Part shown: positions 26,561-35,945 of the stretch, one piece after another | Position numbering within the stretch: the first letter of the stretch is position 1 | How the letters are laid out: every line of letters starts with the position of its first letter | Assembly (NCBI RefSeq): GCF_017743865.1 | Contig: NZ_JAGHRJ010000001.1 | Coordinates: 992,001 to 1,056,000, forward strand | Direction: 5' to 3' | Source: Labrenzia sp. R4_2 | GTDB lineage: Bacteria; Pseudomonadota; Alphaproteobacteria; Rhizobiales; Stappiaceae | Length of the DNA: 64,000 nucleotides | Program-made: the position numbers and the translations under genes | Notes under the pieces: generated by a model | Databases searched by the model: none | Seen by the model: only the letters and a program-made list of their open reading frames with translations | What the model was told of the DNA's origin: nothing

Positions 26561-27295
26561 TCAGAAACCAAAGTCTTGCCGCCCAGACCTATCGCGCCCG
26601 CCGGCCTCGGCAGATATCTCTACGTCTTGCCCAACCTCGATCCGGCCCGGTTTCAAAACCGAGGCATAGAGGCCGAAATTGACGTCGTAGCCTTGGGAAA
26701 TTGCTTTCAGGATCAACGGTTCTGAGGACAGTCCGTCCTGTTTGGCTGTGACCATGACACAGCGTTCGGTCGGGTGGGTGATTTTGAGCCGGACATCACC
26801 AATGGTGAGAATGCGACCCAAGATATTCTCTGCGCTCATGTGGTCTGGAGTGTTCAGCAAAAGGTTTGCGCGGAACCTGCGCGGGTCGAAATCCAGATGC
26901 GCAAACCGCGCTTGGAGCCGATTTAGATCAGAGGACAGGATTATGTGGACAGCGCCGTCGTCAAAATGCGCCGCGTCTTGGTCTTCAACGAGCGTCACCG
27001 GCTGTTCAAGATAGTTTGAGAGGCGGTTCGGCAAATCTTTGGAGCTGATGGGTTCCAAGGTCTCCCCGGGCAGTCCTATATGAACTTCATTGTTCTGTGT
27101 TTCTGCCCGGAGAAACATCAAGTTGTCGATGCGTTGGAAGTGGCTGGTGGATTTGCCGCTGCCAAGTTTGCCGCTCGCGTCCGCCACGGCATACGCCCTG
27201 TCGCCTGACAAGCCGCGGTCTTCTATGAGCGCTTTATTTAAGGGTTCTCCCAAAAGGGATTTGACGGGATATCGCCAGATGGACTGGATATTCAT
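26561..27295 (-). CDS. MOSC domain protein with N-terminal beta-barrel
   Basis: A 244-residue protein. The N-terminal MOSC_N-like barrel begins MNIQSIWRYPVKSLLGEPL and contains LIEDRGLSGDRAYAV. The MOSC domain follows, with RRFRANLLL and LKITHPTERCVMVTAKQ carrying the conserved Cys expected to handle sulfur or the molybdenum cofactor. Relatives include YcbX and the eukaryotic mARC amidoxime reductases, which reduce N-hydroxylated compounds. I took the ATG at 27295 rather than one five codons upstream because similarity starts there. It diverges from the fatty acid cluster. Confidence 0.9.
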   Translation of the reverse strand: MNIQSIWRYPVKSLLGEPLNKALIEDRGLSGDRAYAVADASGKLGSGKSTSHFQRIDNLMFLRAETQNNEVHIGLPGETLEPISSKDLPNRLSNYLEQPVTLVEDQDAAHFDDGAVHIILSSDLNRLQARFAHLDFDPRRFRANLLLNTPDHMSAENILGRILTIGDVRLKITHPTERCVMVTAKQDGLSSEPLILKAISQGYDVNFGLYASVLKPGRIEVGQDVEISAEAGGRDRSGRQDFGF

Positions 27296-27519
27296 GCCTG
27301 CAGCCGCCACGTGCGCTTTTGTCTTTGAAGAACGTCCAATTCCCTCAAAACTTCCCTCATCGCTCTTGACACTTTACCCCCGTCCGTTTCATAGCCTGCC
27401 GCCAAGGCATGTGGGCTCTTTCTAAAAATGCCCGCTCAAAAACGCTCTTCCTTGTAGCAACAGCTCGCGGCAAAAACAAAAAACACCGCCCGCTGAGGCC
27501 AATTCGGAGACTTATCCAG

Positions 27520-28464
27520 ATGACCACCGCATTCACATTCCCGGGCCAGGGCAGCCAGGCTGTTGGCATGGGCAAGCTTCTCGCCGACACGTTTCCAGAA
27601 GCCAAGGCTGTCTTCGACGAGGTGGACAATGCGTTGGACCAATCACTTTCCGACATCATGTGGAACGGTCCGGAAAGCGATCTGACGCTGACCGCCAACG
27701 CTCAGCCGGCTCTGATGGCTGTCAGTCTCGCCACCATGCGGGTTCTGGAAGCCAAGGGCCTGGATTTGAAAGCGTCCGTTTCTTTCGTCGCGGGTCATTC
27801 GCTGGGTGAATACTCCGCTCTTGCGGCAGCTGGCAGCCTGGATGTGGCAACAGCTGCGAAACTCCTCCGCGTGCGCGGCAACGCCATGCAAAGTGCAGTT
27901 CCTGTCGGGCAGGGCGCGATGGCAGCGCTTCTTGGTTTGGATTTCGAGGCTGCTGCCGAAGTTGCCAAGGATGCAGCGCAGGGCGAAGTTTGTCAGGCAG
28001 CCAACGACAATGCGCCCGGCCAGGTGGTTGTGTCCGGTCATGTGGCCGCCGTTGAGCGCGCCGTTGAGATCGCCAAGGCACGCGGTGCCCGCCGGGCAGT
28101 CCTTCTTCCCGTAAGCGCCCCGTTCCATTGTTCGCTGATGGGGCCGGCGGCCGAGGCCATGGCTGAAGCTCTGAACAATGCTGATATCAAGGCGCCGGCC
28201 GTGCCGCTCGTTGCCAATGTTCTCGCAGCGCCGATCACCGACCCGGTTGATATCCGCGATCGTTTGGTCGAGCAGGTCACCGGTACTGTGCGCTGGCGGG
28301 AGAGCATTTCCTGGCTCGCAGGAGAGGGCGTCGACACATTTGTTGAGGTTGGAACCGGCAAGGTCCTGACCGGCATGGTCAAGCGGATTGCCAAGGAAGC
28401 CGGCGGCATGACCGTCAATTCGCCGGACGACATTGACGCGGTCATCGAAAAGCTGTCCAGCTAA
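27520..28464 (+). CDS. fabD: Malonyl-CoA:ACP transacylase FabD
   Basis: A 314-residue enzyme transferring malonyl from CoA to acyl carrier protein, the first committed step of fatty acid elongation. It starts MTTAFTFPGQGSQAVGMG and has the catalytic serine in GHSLGEYSALAA, with a His in SAPFHCSLMGPAA. I chose the ATG at 27520, where the family starts, rather than the upstream frame. It opens the cluster fabD-fabG-acpP-fabF. Confidence 0.96.
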   Translation: MTTAFTFPGQGSQAVGMGKLLADTFPEAKAVFDEVDNALDQSLSDIMWNGPESDLTLTANAQPALMAVSLATMRVLEAKGLDLKASVSFVAGHSLGEYSALAAAGSLDVATAAKLLRVRGNAMQSAVPVGQGAMAALLGLDFEAAAEVAKDAAQGEVCQAANDNAPGQVVVSGHVAAVERAVEIAKARGARRAVLLPVSAPFHCSLMGPAAEAMAEALNNADIKAPAVPLVANVLAAPITDPVDIRDRLVEQVTGTVRWRESISWLAGEGVDTFVEVGTGKVLTGMVKRIAKEAGGMTVNSPDDIDAVIEKLSS

Positions 28465-28542
28465 GATCCAAAAACAACAACTAAGAACCCGGCCCGGCCA
28501 GGGCCTGTGCCATACGGCGCGAAACGCAAGGAAGGACGTGAT

Positions 28543-29280
28543 ATGTTCAGCTTGGAAGGCAAGAATGCGCTGATCACCGGTGCGACAGGTGGGATCGGGG
28601 AATCGATTGCCCGGGCGCTTCATGCACAAGGAGCAACCGTCTCCCTGTCAGGAACCCGCGCTGAAAAGCTTGAAGCTTTGGCGGCCGATCTCGGTGAGCG
28701 CGCTTTCGTGACACCAGCAAATCTGTCGGATCGTGAAGCTGTTGTGGGTTTGCTGCCAGCAGCTGAAGAGAAGATGGGCTCGGTGGATATCCTGGTAAAC
28801 AATGCCGGGATCACCCGCGACAACATCTTCATGCGCATGAAAGACGAAGAGTGGGACCAGGTGCTGGAAGTTAACCTGACGTCCGGCTTCATTCTGTGCC
28901 GCGCCGCGATCAAGGGCATGATGAAGCGCCGTGCTGGCCGGATCATCGGCATCACCTCCGTTGTGGGCGTGACCGGAAACCCGGGTCAGGTCAACTATGC
29001 CGCGGCCAAATCCGGCATGATCGGAATGTACAAGTCTTTGGCGCGTGAAGTGGCTAGCCGCAACATCACTGTGAACTGTATTGCACCGGGTTTCATTGAA
29101 ACCGCGATGACCGATGCGCTCAATGACAAGCAGAAAGATTCGATTTTGACCAGCGTGCCGGCAGGCCGTTTGGGCACAGCTGCCGAGATTGCATCGGCCG
29201 CAACCTATCTTGCCAGCGACGAGGCCGCGTATGTCACAGGGCAAACGCTGCACGTCAATGGCGGTATGGCAATGATTTAA
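28543..29280 (+). CDS. fabG: 3-oxoacyl-ACP reductase FabG
   Basis: A 245-residue NADPH-dependent SDR that reduces 3-oxoacyl-ACP in each elongation cycle. Cofactor motif TGATGGIG, NNAG, catalytic Ser in GITSVVG, and YAAAK with the catalytic Tyr and Lys are all present, as is the C-terminal GGMAMI. AAGGA lies seven bases before the ATG at 28543; the frame upstream is not protein-like. It follows fabD by 78 bases. Confidence 0.97.
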   Translation: MFSLEGKNALITGATGGIGESIARALHAQGATVSLSGTRAEKLEALAADLGERAFVTPANLSDREAVVGLLPAAEEKMGSVDILVNNAGITRDNIFMRMKDEEWDQVLEVNLTSGFILCRAAIKGMMKRRAGRIIGITSVVGVTGNPGQVNYAAAKSGMIGMYKSLAREVASRNITVNCIAPGFIETAMTDALNDKQKDSILTSVPAGRLGTAAEIASAATYLASDEAAYVTGQTLHVNGGMAMI

Positions 29281-29388
29281 AAGGATGATTTGCCGAGCAG
29301 GCAAAAATAATCCCGGCCGCAAAGAAGCGGCTCTGACCGGCTGGTAATGGTCAACAAAGTGTGTTACCTACCCGCCGATTGTTACAAA

Positions 29389-29426
29389 TTGCACATCTTG
29401 GCCCGGTCTCAGGCCGGGGTGTGCAA
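29389..29426 (+). promoter_or_regulatory. Hairpin in the leader of acpP
   Basis: TTGCAC (29389-29394) pairs with GTGCAA (29421-29426), and an inner CCCGG/CCGGG pair adds to the stem. It lies about 100 bases before acpP and may shape its leader RNA or end the fabG transcript. No T-run follows. Confidence 0.3.
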
Positions 29427-29528
29427 AGACACACTTGAGTTCAGTGAGTTCGGTCCGCCGCGTTTCCAGTCAACCGGTCCGGCGCCGTGCCGCGAGTGAT
29501 GAACAGACGAAAACCAAGGAAGTAAAAG

Positions 29529-29762
29529 ATGAGCGATATCGCGGATCGAGTGAAGAAAATCGTTGTCGAGCACCTCGGCGTAGACGCAGAGAAGGTTGTT
29601 GAAGGCGCAAGCTTCATCGACGATCTGGGCGCAGACAGCCTCGACACCGTTGAGCTGGTCATGGCTTTTGAAGAAGAATTCGGCGTTGAAATTCCGGACA
29701 CTGCAGCTGAAACCATCCTGACCGTTGGCGACGCTGTGAAATTCCTGGAAGCCAACAAGTAA
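29529..29762 (+). CDS. acpP: Acyl carrier protein AcpP
   Basis: A 77-residue acidic four-helix carrier that holds acyl chains through 4'-phosphopantetheine. The attachment serine is Ser 37 in [23 protein letters not shown] lies before the start. The gene has its own leader and is bounded downstream by hairpins, consistent with very high, separate expression between fabG and fabF. Confidence 0.98.
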   Translation: MSDIADRVKKIVVEHLGVDAEKVVEGASFIDDLGADSLDTVELVMAFEEEFGVEIPDTAAETILTVGDAVKFLEANK

Positions 29763-29798
29763 GGGGTTTCCCCTTAGCTTGAACCTTATTTGAAGATC

Positions 29799-29834
29799 GG
29801 GCCGGCGGGGTAATGTATCCCGCCAGGCCCTTCT
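29799..29834 (+). terminator. Hairpin between acpP and fabF
   Basis: GGGCC (29799-29803) and GGCGGG (29804-29809) pair with CCCGCC (29819-29824) and GGCCC (29826-29830), with one bulged base, followed by TTCT. A smaller stem, TAAGGGG (29760-29766) with CCCCTTA (29770-29776), lies just before. Probably partial termination, leaving some read-through to fabF. Confidence 0.5.
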
Positions 29835-29851
29835 AACGTAAGTGCGGGTGT

Positions 29852-31117
29852 ATGAGGCGAGTAGTCGTAACAGGGTTGGGCATGGTAACGCCGCTGGGCG
29901 GCACGGCCGATGTCACTTGGAAGAATATCCTGGCAGGAAAAAGCGGGGCCAATCAGGTCACGAACTTCAAAGTGGACGATCTGGCTTGCCAGATTGCTTG
30001 CCAAATCCCGCGCGATCCGGCTGTAGAAGGTGCGTTTAATCCGGACGACTGGATGGACGTGAAGGAACAGCGCAAGGTCGATGACTTCATCGTCTACGCG
30101 ATGGCAGCTGCCGATCAAGCGATTGCCGATTCCGGGTTCAAAGCCGAAACTTACGAACAACAGGTCCGCTCCGGTGTTTTGATCGGGTCCGGTATCGGCG
30201 GTTTGCAGGGCATCGAAAAGGGCGCCCACATGCTTGTCGAGAAGGGGCCGCGCAGGATCAGCCCGTTCTTTATTCCGGGCCGCCTGATCAACCTGGCCGG
30301 TGGCTACGTTTCCATTCGCCATGGGCTCAAAGGCCCGAACCATGCTGTTGTGACAGCCTGCTCAACCGGCGCGCATGCAATCGGCGATGCCTCTCGTCTC
30401 ATCGCATTTGGTGATGCCGACGTTATGGTCGCTGGCGGCACGGAATCTCCGGTTGGACGTCTGGCGCTTGCTGGCTTTGCCGCCTGCCGCGCACTTTCCA
30501 CCGGGTTCAACGATGCGCCTGAGAAAGGTTCCCGGCCCTATGACAAGGACCGCGACGGGTTCGTTATGGGCGAAGGCGCTGGCATCGTTATTCTCGAAGA
30601 ATACGAGCACGCGGTGAAACGCGGTGCGAAAATCTACGCCGAAGTCATCGGCTATGGCATGTCCGGCGATGCCTATCACATCACGGCGCCGTCCGAAGAC
30701 GGCGATGGCGCCTACCGCTGCATGGAAGCCGCGCTTAATCGCGCAGGCATCACAGCAGCCGATGTGGATTACGTCAACGCACACGGCACTTCTACGCCGC
30801 TTGGGGACGAGATCGAACTGGGGGCTGTAACCCGCCTTGCCGGTGAACACGCGTCCAACCTGACGATGTCCTCCACCAAGTCCTCCATCGGTCACCTGTT
30901 GGGGGCTGCTGGTGCGGTAGAGGCGATTTTCTCTGTCTTGGCAATTCGTGACGGAATGGCTCCGCCGACGATCAACCTTGACAATCCATCGGTTGAAACC
31001 GAAATCGACCTTGTGGCGCACAAAGCGAAACAAATGAACATTGATGTTGCCTTGTCGAACTCTTTCGGCTTCGGTGGAACCAATGCGTCGCTTGTTTTCC
31101 GTAAAGTTGCCGCATAA
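29852..31117 (+). CDS. fabF: 3-oxoacyl-ACP synthase II FabF
   Basis: A 421-residue beta-ketoacyl-ACP synthase condensing malonyl-ACP with acyl-ACP. The start is MRRVVVTGLGMVTPLGG; catalytic Cys in TACSTGAHAIGDA, and the two His in NAHGTSTPLGD and KSSIGHLLGAAGAVE. The C-terminal FGFGGTNASLVF is typical. The ribosome site is weak. A strong terminator follows. Confidence 0.97.
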   Translation: MRRVVVTGLGMVTPLGGTADVTWKNILAGKSGANQVTNFKVDDLACQIACQIPRDPAVEGAFNPDDWMDVKEQRKVDDFIVYAMAAADQAIADSGFKAETYEQQVRSGVLIGSGIGGLQGIEKGAHMLVEKGPRRISPFFIPGRLINLAGGYVSIRHGLKGPNHAVVTACSTGAHAIGDASRLIAFGDADVMVAGGTESPVGRLALAGFAACRALSTGFNDAPEKGSRPYDKDRDGFVMGEGAGIVILEEYEHAVKRGAKIYAEVIGYGMSGDAYHITAPSEDGDGAYRCMEAALNRAGITAADVDYVNAHGTSTPLGDEIELGAVTRLAGEHASNLTMSSTKSSIGHLLGAAGAVEAIFSVLAIRDGMAPPTINLDNPSVETEIDLVAHKAKQMNIDVALSNSFGFGGTNASLVFRKVAA

Positions 31118-31133
31118 CGCATTCACAGTTCAT

Positions 31134-31173
31134 CGGGCCGAAAGCCGATTCGTTCGTTCGGCCCGTTTGTTTT
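31134..31173 (+). terminator. Intrinsic terminator after fabF
   Basis: CGGGCCGAA (31134-31142) and TTCGGCCCG (31157-31165) form a perfect 9-bp stem with a 14-base loop, followed by TTTGTTTT. It closes the fatty acid cluster before mltG. Confidence 0.85.
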
Positions 31174-31229
31174 ACACGTGACTGCAGTTTGACAGGCCCG
31201 TGAGATCTTGTCAGGAGGTGCGATAGGCC

Positions 31230-32333
31230 ATGGGCATTAAGCCGAAAAGTCCGCGCGAAGCATTGCAACCCGAGCCGGCACCTGCGCCTCCGCAACGCTC
31301 CCGTCATGTGCGCAATCCAATCGTTATCCTGATCAATATGGTCATTTCTCTGGCGGTCTTCGGGCTGGCAGCTGTTGGCGGCGCGCTTTATTTCGGCAAG
31401 CACATGTTCGAGCAGGCTGGGCCGCTCACAGAAGACGCGACAATCATTATTCCGTCAGGTTCCGGTCTGACCGGGATCACCGACCGCCTCGCAGCAAAAG
31501 GTGTGATCGACGACACCATGCTTGATGAGTGGATCTTCCAGCTTGGCACGCGGTTCTACAAGAGTGCGACCAAGCTGAAAGCCGGTGAATACGCATTCGC
31601 GCCTGGCGTCTCCATGAAAGACGTTATGACGGATCTGGTCGAAGGCAAAGCCGTGACGCACTCCGTCACGATCCCGGAAGGTTGGACCACCGCTCAAATC
31701 ATCGAGCGGGTTCGCGAACATCCGATCCTCGTTGGAGAGATCACGGACGTGCCCGCCGAAGGCGCGCTTTTGCCTGAAACATATACCTTTGCGCGGGGAG
31801 CAACCCGGCAGTCAGTTCTAAACCAGATGCAGGCTGCACAGGACAAACTCCTGGCAGAGATCTGGGAGCGACGGGTAGAAGATCTGCCGGTGGATACACC
31901 GGAAGAACTGGTGATCCTGGCGTCCATCGTTGAAAAGGAAACGGCGCTCGCCGACGAGCGGCCGCGGGTCGCCGGGGTCTTTGTCAATCGCTTGAACCAG
32001 AACATGCGCCTGCAGTCAGATCCGACCATCCTGTACGGCCTTTATGGCGGGGAAGCGTGGCTCAAGGATCGGTCTGCGATCAAGCAGTCAGAAATCGACG
32101 CTGAAAACAATTACAATACATACCAAATTGACGGCTTGCCGCCGGGGCCGATCGGCAATCCGGGCCGGGCTGCAATGGAAGCCGTTGCCAATCCCTCCCG
32201 GACAAAGGATTTGTTCTTTGTCGCTGACGGGACGGGCGGACACATTTTTGCAGAAACATATGATCAGCACCGCGCCAACGTACGCAAATGGCGTGAGATA
32301 GAGCGGCAACGCCGTCAGGCGGAACAAAACTGA
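31230..32333 (+). CDS. mltG: Endolytic transglycosylase MltG
   Basis: A 367-residue inner-membrane lytic transglycosylase that cuts nascent peptidoglycan and sets glycan chain length. A Pro-rich cytoplasmic start is followed by one membrane helix (about 31-55) and the YceG domain. It carries the catalytic Glu in LASIVEKETALADERPRVAGVFVNRL-type sequence and QSDPTILYGL. AGGAGGTG lies nine bases before the ATG. It is followed by yicC and gmk in the same direction. Confidence 0.95.
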   Translation: MGIKPKSPREALQPEPAPAPPQRSRHVRNPIVILINMVISLAVFGLAAVGGALYFGKHMFEQAGPLTEDATIIIPSGSGLTGITDRLAAKGVIDDTMLDEWIFQLGTRFYKSATKLKAGEYAFAPGVSMKDVMTDLVEGKAVTHSVTIPEGWTTAQIIERVREHPILVGEITDVPAEGALLPETYTFARGATRQSVLNQMQAAQDKLLAEIWERRVEDLPVDTPEELVILASIVEKETALADERPRVAGVFVNRLNQNMRLQSDPTILYGLYGGEAWLKDRSAIKQSEIDAENNYNTYQIDGLPPGPIGNPGRAAMEAVANPSRTKDLFFVADGTGGHIFAETYDQHRANVRKWREIERQRRQAEQN

Positions 32334-32402
32334 CCGCACGCTGACACCTTTTGGGGCACCGCAGATTTAGCGGTCAAAACCGGCAGAGATCCGGAGGGGC
32401 AT

Positions 32403-33296
32403 ATGGCACTTGCCAGCATGACAGGGTTCGCGCGCGCGCCCGGTGAATCCGGCGTCGTTCGCTGGACATGGGAACTGAGGTCCGTAAACGGAAAATCTCT
32501 CGACCTCCGAATCCGCATCCCGACAGGTTTGGAAGCCCTTGAGCCAAAGATCCGGGAGCGGTGCAGCAAGGTACTGCGCCGGGGCAACATCTCCATCGGC
32601 TTGTCGATGCAGCGGGATCAGGCGGAAAATCAGCTTCAGGTGAACGAAGCCGCCCTGGAGTCTGTCTTGTCCGCGATTAAACTGCTTGAAACCAGAATTC
32701 CAAATGTCGCTCCTCCCACCCTCGATGGGATTTTGGCGCAAAAGGGTGTTTTCGAACTCAAGGAGCAGGAAGACGACGAGGCGGCGCAGCAGGCCTTGCA
32801 CAGCGCTCTTTTGACCTCACTTGACGCGGCACTGATTGATCTTGTCGACATGCGCCATTCCGAAGGAGCGGCGATCGGCAGGGTCGTTCACCAGCAGATC
32901 GACACGATTGCGAGCTTGACACAGGCCGCAGAAGACCTGCCGGCACGCCAGCCGGAGGCCATTAAGGCTCGGCTTAAGAAAATGGTCGAGGAGCTCCTAG
33001 ATGCATCGGAGACAAAACTCGATCCGCAGCGTTTGCATCAAGAAGCGGTCTTTCTGGCGACGAAAGCCGATATTCGTGAAGAGCTCGACCGCCTGCATGC
33101 CCACGTGAACGCGGTGAGGGAGCTGCTCGACACCGGCGGCGCTATTGGCCGCCGTCTTGATTTTCTTGCACAAGAATTTAACCGGGAAGCCAATACACTG
33201 TGTTCAAAGTCCAATGATGTGGACCTAACGGCAATCGGGCTGGACTTGAAGTCCGTCATAGATCAAATGCGCGAGCAGATACAAAACCTGGAGTGA
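32403..33296 (+). CDS. yicC: YicC/YloC family endoribonuclease
   Basis: A 297-residue YicC protein. The N-terminal domain shows MTGFARAPGE and ELRSVNGKSLDLRIR, and the C-terminal DUF1732 region shows EFNREANTLCSKSND. E. coli YicC is a Mg/Mn-dependent RNase that promotes decay of the small RNA RyhB. GGAGG lies before the ATG. It is followed by gmk after seven bases, an arrangement seen in many bacteria. Confidence 0.95.
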   Translation: MALASMTGFARAPGESGVVRWTWELRSVNGKSLDLRIRIPTGLEALEPKIRERCSKVLRRGNISIGLSMQRDQAENQLQVNEAALESVLSAIKLLETRIPNVAPPTLDGILAQKGVFELKEQEDDEAAQQALHSALLTSLDAALIDLVDMRHSEGAAIGRVVHQQIDTIASLTQAAEDLPARQPEAIKARLKKMVEELLDASETKLDPQRLHQEAVFLATKADIREELDRLHAHVNAVRELLDTGGAIGRRLDFLAQEFNREANTLCSKSNDVDLTAIGLDLKSVIDQMREQIQNLE

Positions 33297-33303
33297 AACG
33301 GTC

Positions 33304-33999
33304 ATGACGGACACGGCAGTTGGAACGCGTGTGAGTGCGGATGAAGCCGAGCAGCAGCGCCGCGGGCTGATGCTTGTATTGTCCTCGCCCTCTGGTGCCG
33401 GGAAGTCGACCATTGCCCGGCTTTTGCTGGAAAAGGAAAACAACCTCGAGCTTTCCATTTCTGTGACGACCCGGCCACGCCGGTCGAGCGAAGTGGACGG
33501 GGTGCATTACCACTTCCTCGATCCAAACCGTTTTGAACAAATGCGGGCCCATGACGAGTTGCTGGAATGGGCGGAAGTCCACGGCAATTATTATGCGACG
33601 CCGCGCGGGCCCGTTGAAAACGCCATTGAAAACGGCCGGGACATTCTGTTCGATATCGATATCCAGGGCACGTTTCAGCTTTATGAAAAGATGCGTGACG
33701 ACGTCGTCTCGATCTTCATTCTGCCGCCCTCCATCGCCGAAATGAAATCCCGTCTCTATCGCCGCGCGGAAGACGCAGATGATGTCATTGCAAAGCGGAT
33801 GAAAACCGCCGTTGGCGAAATGCGGCATTGGTCGAAGTACGACTATGTCGTCGTGAACGACGATCTGGAGCGGGCCTACGAAAATGTCCGGGCCATCTTG
33901 AAAGCAGAACGCCTCAAGCAGGCACGGTCGCCAAAAATCGGTTCCTTGATTCAAGGCATGGTTGACGACCTAGAAGTCGAATTGGACTCCAAAGGCTAA
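33304..33999 (+). CDS. gmk: Guanylate kinase
   Basis: A 231-residue kinase converting GMP to GDP. P-loop SSPSGAGKST, GMP-binding SVTTRPRRSSEVDGVHYHF, and the LID region RRAEDADDVIAKRM are present. A 20-residue N-terminal extension precedes the usual start, coded after GGAG that overlaps the yicC stop, so I keep the long form. It ends the plus-strand run and converges with ksgA. Confidence 0.96.
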   Translation: MTDTAVGTRVSADEAEQQRRGLMLVLSSPSGAGKSTIARLLLEKENNLELSISVTTRPRRSSEVDGVHYHFLDPNRFEQMRAHDELLEWAEVHGNYYATPRGPVENAIENGRDILFDIDIQGTFQLYEKMRDDVVSIFILPPSIAEMKSRLYRRAEDADDVIAKRMKTAVGEMRHWSKYDYVVVNDDLERAYENVRAILKAERLKQARSPKIGSLIQGMVDDLEVELDSKG

Positions 34000-34038
34000 C
34001 CGACTGCAGCTCCAGCGCGCTCAGAAGCGCAAGGTACC

Positions 34039-34890
34039 TTAGAGTGCGCCTACCGCATGAAACGTATTCGCCAGTTTGACAAAACCGGCAATGTCAATTT
34101 CTTCGGCGCGGGCGGTTGGTTTAATCCCAGCCTCTTCAATCAAACGTTCTGCATCTGCAGACAGAGACTTCAGACTTGCGCGCAGCATCTTGCGGCGCTG
34201 CCCAAATGCAGCCGCAGTCAATTTCTCCAGGCTGGACAGATTGCAGGGTAGGGGGGCCGGATTGGGGGTGAGATGCACAACCGCGGATGTGACTTTCGGC
34301 GGTGGCGTAAAGGCTTTCGGGCTGATGTCGAACAAGATACCGCCCTTGCAGCGCCAACCGGCAAGGACCCCGAGCCGGCCATAGGCTTTTGACCCAGGCG
34401 CTGCAGCAATACGTTCCCCGACTTCCTTTTGAAACATCAAGGTCAGTGATGACCAGAAGGGCGGCCAGTCGGGCGTGGTGATCCAGTTGATCAGCAGCTG
34501 AGTGCCCACATTATAGGGAAGGTTGGCCGCAATCCGCACCTTGTCTCCACCAGTCACAGCAACCGGATCTATTTCAAGAGCATCACCCTCGATGATTTCA
34601 AGGCGTCCTGGGTAATGATCCGCGATCTCGGCCAGTGCCGGAAGGCATCGGCTGTCTTTTTCGATCGCGACAACTTTTTTGGCACCCGCAGCCAGCAGCG
34701 CCCGGGTCAAGCCGCCCGGGCCTGGGCCAATTTCCAGGACCGTATGATCTTCCAGGCTCCCAGCCGATCGGGCGATCCGGGACGTCAGGTTTAGATCCAA
34801 TAAAAAGTTCTGTCCGAGTGACTTTTTTGCATTCAGTCCATGGGTCGCGATGACGTCGCGAAGCGGTGGAAGAGCGTCGATTTGGGCCAT
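34039..34890 (-). CDS. ksgA: 16S rRNA dimethyladenosine transferase KsgA (RsmA)
   Basis: A 283-residue methyltransferase that dimethylates two adjacent adenosines near the 3' end of 16S rRNA. The SAM motif is [16 protein letters not shown] and the catalytic motif is NLPYNVGT. The N-terminal [11 protein letters not shown] is typical. It is the last gene of the lptF-to-ksgA block, 15 bases after pdxA, the same order (lptD-surA-pdxA-ksgA) as in E. coli. Confidence 0.97.
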   Translation of the reverse strand: MAQIDALPPLRDVIATHGLNAKKSLGQNFLLDLNLTSRIARSAGSLEDHTVLEIGPGPGGLTRALLAAGAKKVVAIEKDSRCLPALAEIADHYPGRLEIIEGDALEIDPVAVTGGDKVRIAANLPYNVGTQLLINWITTPDWPPFWSSLTLMFQKEVGERIAAAPGSKAYGRLGVLAGWRCKGGILFDISPKAFTPPPKVTSAVVHLTPNPAPLPCNLSSLEKLTAAAFGQRRKMLRASLKSLSADAERLIEEAGIKPTARAEEIDIAGFVKLANTFHAVGAL

Positions 34891-34905
34891 GCCGCGGTTG
34901 GTGTC

Positions 34906-35940
34906 CTAAAGCGTTTCAGGATGCGCCAGCGCATGCGCCATGCGAATAGCTGCACAAAAGCTCTCGATCCGCGCCATCCCGGTGCCAGCCAGCGTATAGG
35001 CTGTGCCGTGGTCAGGAGACGTGCGGATGAAAGGAAGGCCCAACGTGACATTGACACTGTCATCGAAGCCGATGGTTTTGGCAGGTACGAGAACCTGGTC
35101 GTGATACATGCCGAGGGCGCAGTCATATTTCAGACGGGCTTCCGGGTGAAACATCGTGTCTGCCGGGTGCGGGCCTGAGGCCGCAATTCCCATTGCCTTC
35201 AATCGTTCAACAGCCGGTACGATGACATTCTGATCTTCCGTGCCCAAGGCACCATTCTCGCCCGCATGCGGATTGAGGCCGCACAAAGCGAGGCGCGGAT
35301 TTTTAAAGCCGAACCGGCTTGTCATATCATTTGAAACGATTTCTGCTGTCTCGACGATTAAGTCTTCTGTCAAACGCTGAGGGACATCGGAAAGCGGAAT
35401 ATGAATGGTGACGGGTACGACCATCAGATCCGGCCCGGCAATCATCATGACAGGTTTGGACGGCTGACCGGGCCAAAACTCTTCGGCCAATGCACCCAGA
35501 AACTCTGTATGGCCGGGATGTTTGAAACCAGCCCTATAAAGAGCAGCCTTGTTGATTGGATTGGTAACGACACCAATCGCAACACCGTCAAAAACGTCTT
35601 GGACACACGCTTCAATCGAGTTGATGACGGAAGTGGCAGCCGCCGGATCCTCTTCCCCTGGCATATCGGTTAGGCTGGGTCCCGTTTGAACCACGGGCAG
35701 CGCATGAGAAAACCGATCCGAAGCCTGGTCTGGTGAGCAGCTTTCGAAGTGGACCGGAAATTCGAGTTTTTCCGCCCGCTGGCTTAAGAGTTCGACGTCG
35801 CCACGCACGTAGAAGGCTGGAAGGCCCAGCTTTTTCCGATTGAACCAAGCCTGCAGTGTCAAGTCCGGGCCGATTCCCGCTGGTTCGCCGAGCGTGATGG
35901 CGACAGGTTTTCCTGAACTTCGCATCTTGGAGAGCGGCAT
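34906..35940 (-). CDS. pdxA: 4-hydroxythreonine-4-phosphate dehydrogenase PdxA
   Basis: A 344-residue NAD-dependent enzyme of vitamin B6 synthesis. It shows VAITLGEPAGIGPDL near the start, and the metal and substrate region CGLNPHAGENGALGTED with HPADTMFH. I took the ATG at 35940; a TTG at 35949 overlaps the surA stop and an ATG at 35925 is closer to the family start. None has a clear ribosome site, so translation is probably coupled to surA. Confidence 0.95.
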   Translation of the reverse strand: MPLSKMRSSGKPVAITLGEPAGIGPDLTLQAWFNRKKLGLPAFYVRGDVELLSQRAEKLEFPVHFESCSPDQASDRFSHALPVVQTGPSLTDMPGEEDPAAATSVINSIEACVQDVFDGVAIGVVTNPINKAALYRAGFKHPGHTEFLGALAEEFWPGQPSKPVMMIAGPDLMVVPVTIHIPLSDVPQRLTEDLIVETAEIVSNDMTSRFGFKNPRLALCGLNPHAGENGALGTEDQNVIVPAVERLKAMGIAASGPHPADTMFHPEARLKYDCALGMYHDQVLVPAKTIGFDDSVNVTLGLPFIRTSPDHGTAYTLAGTGMARIESFCAAIRMAHALAHPETL

Positions 35941-35945
35941 ATTGA

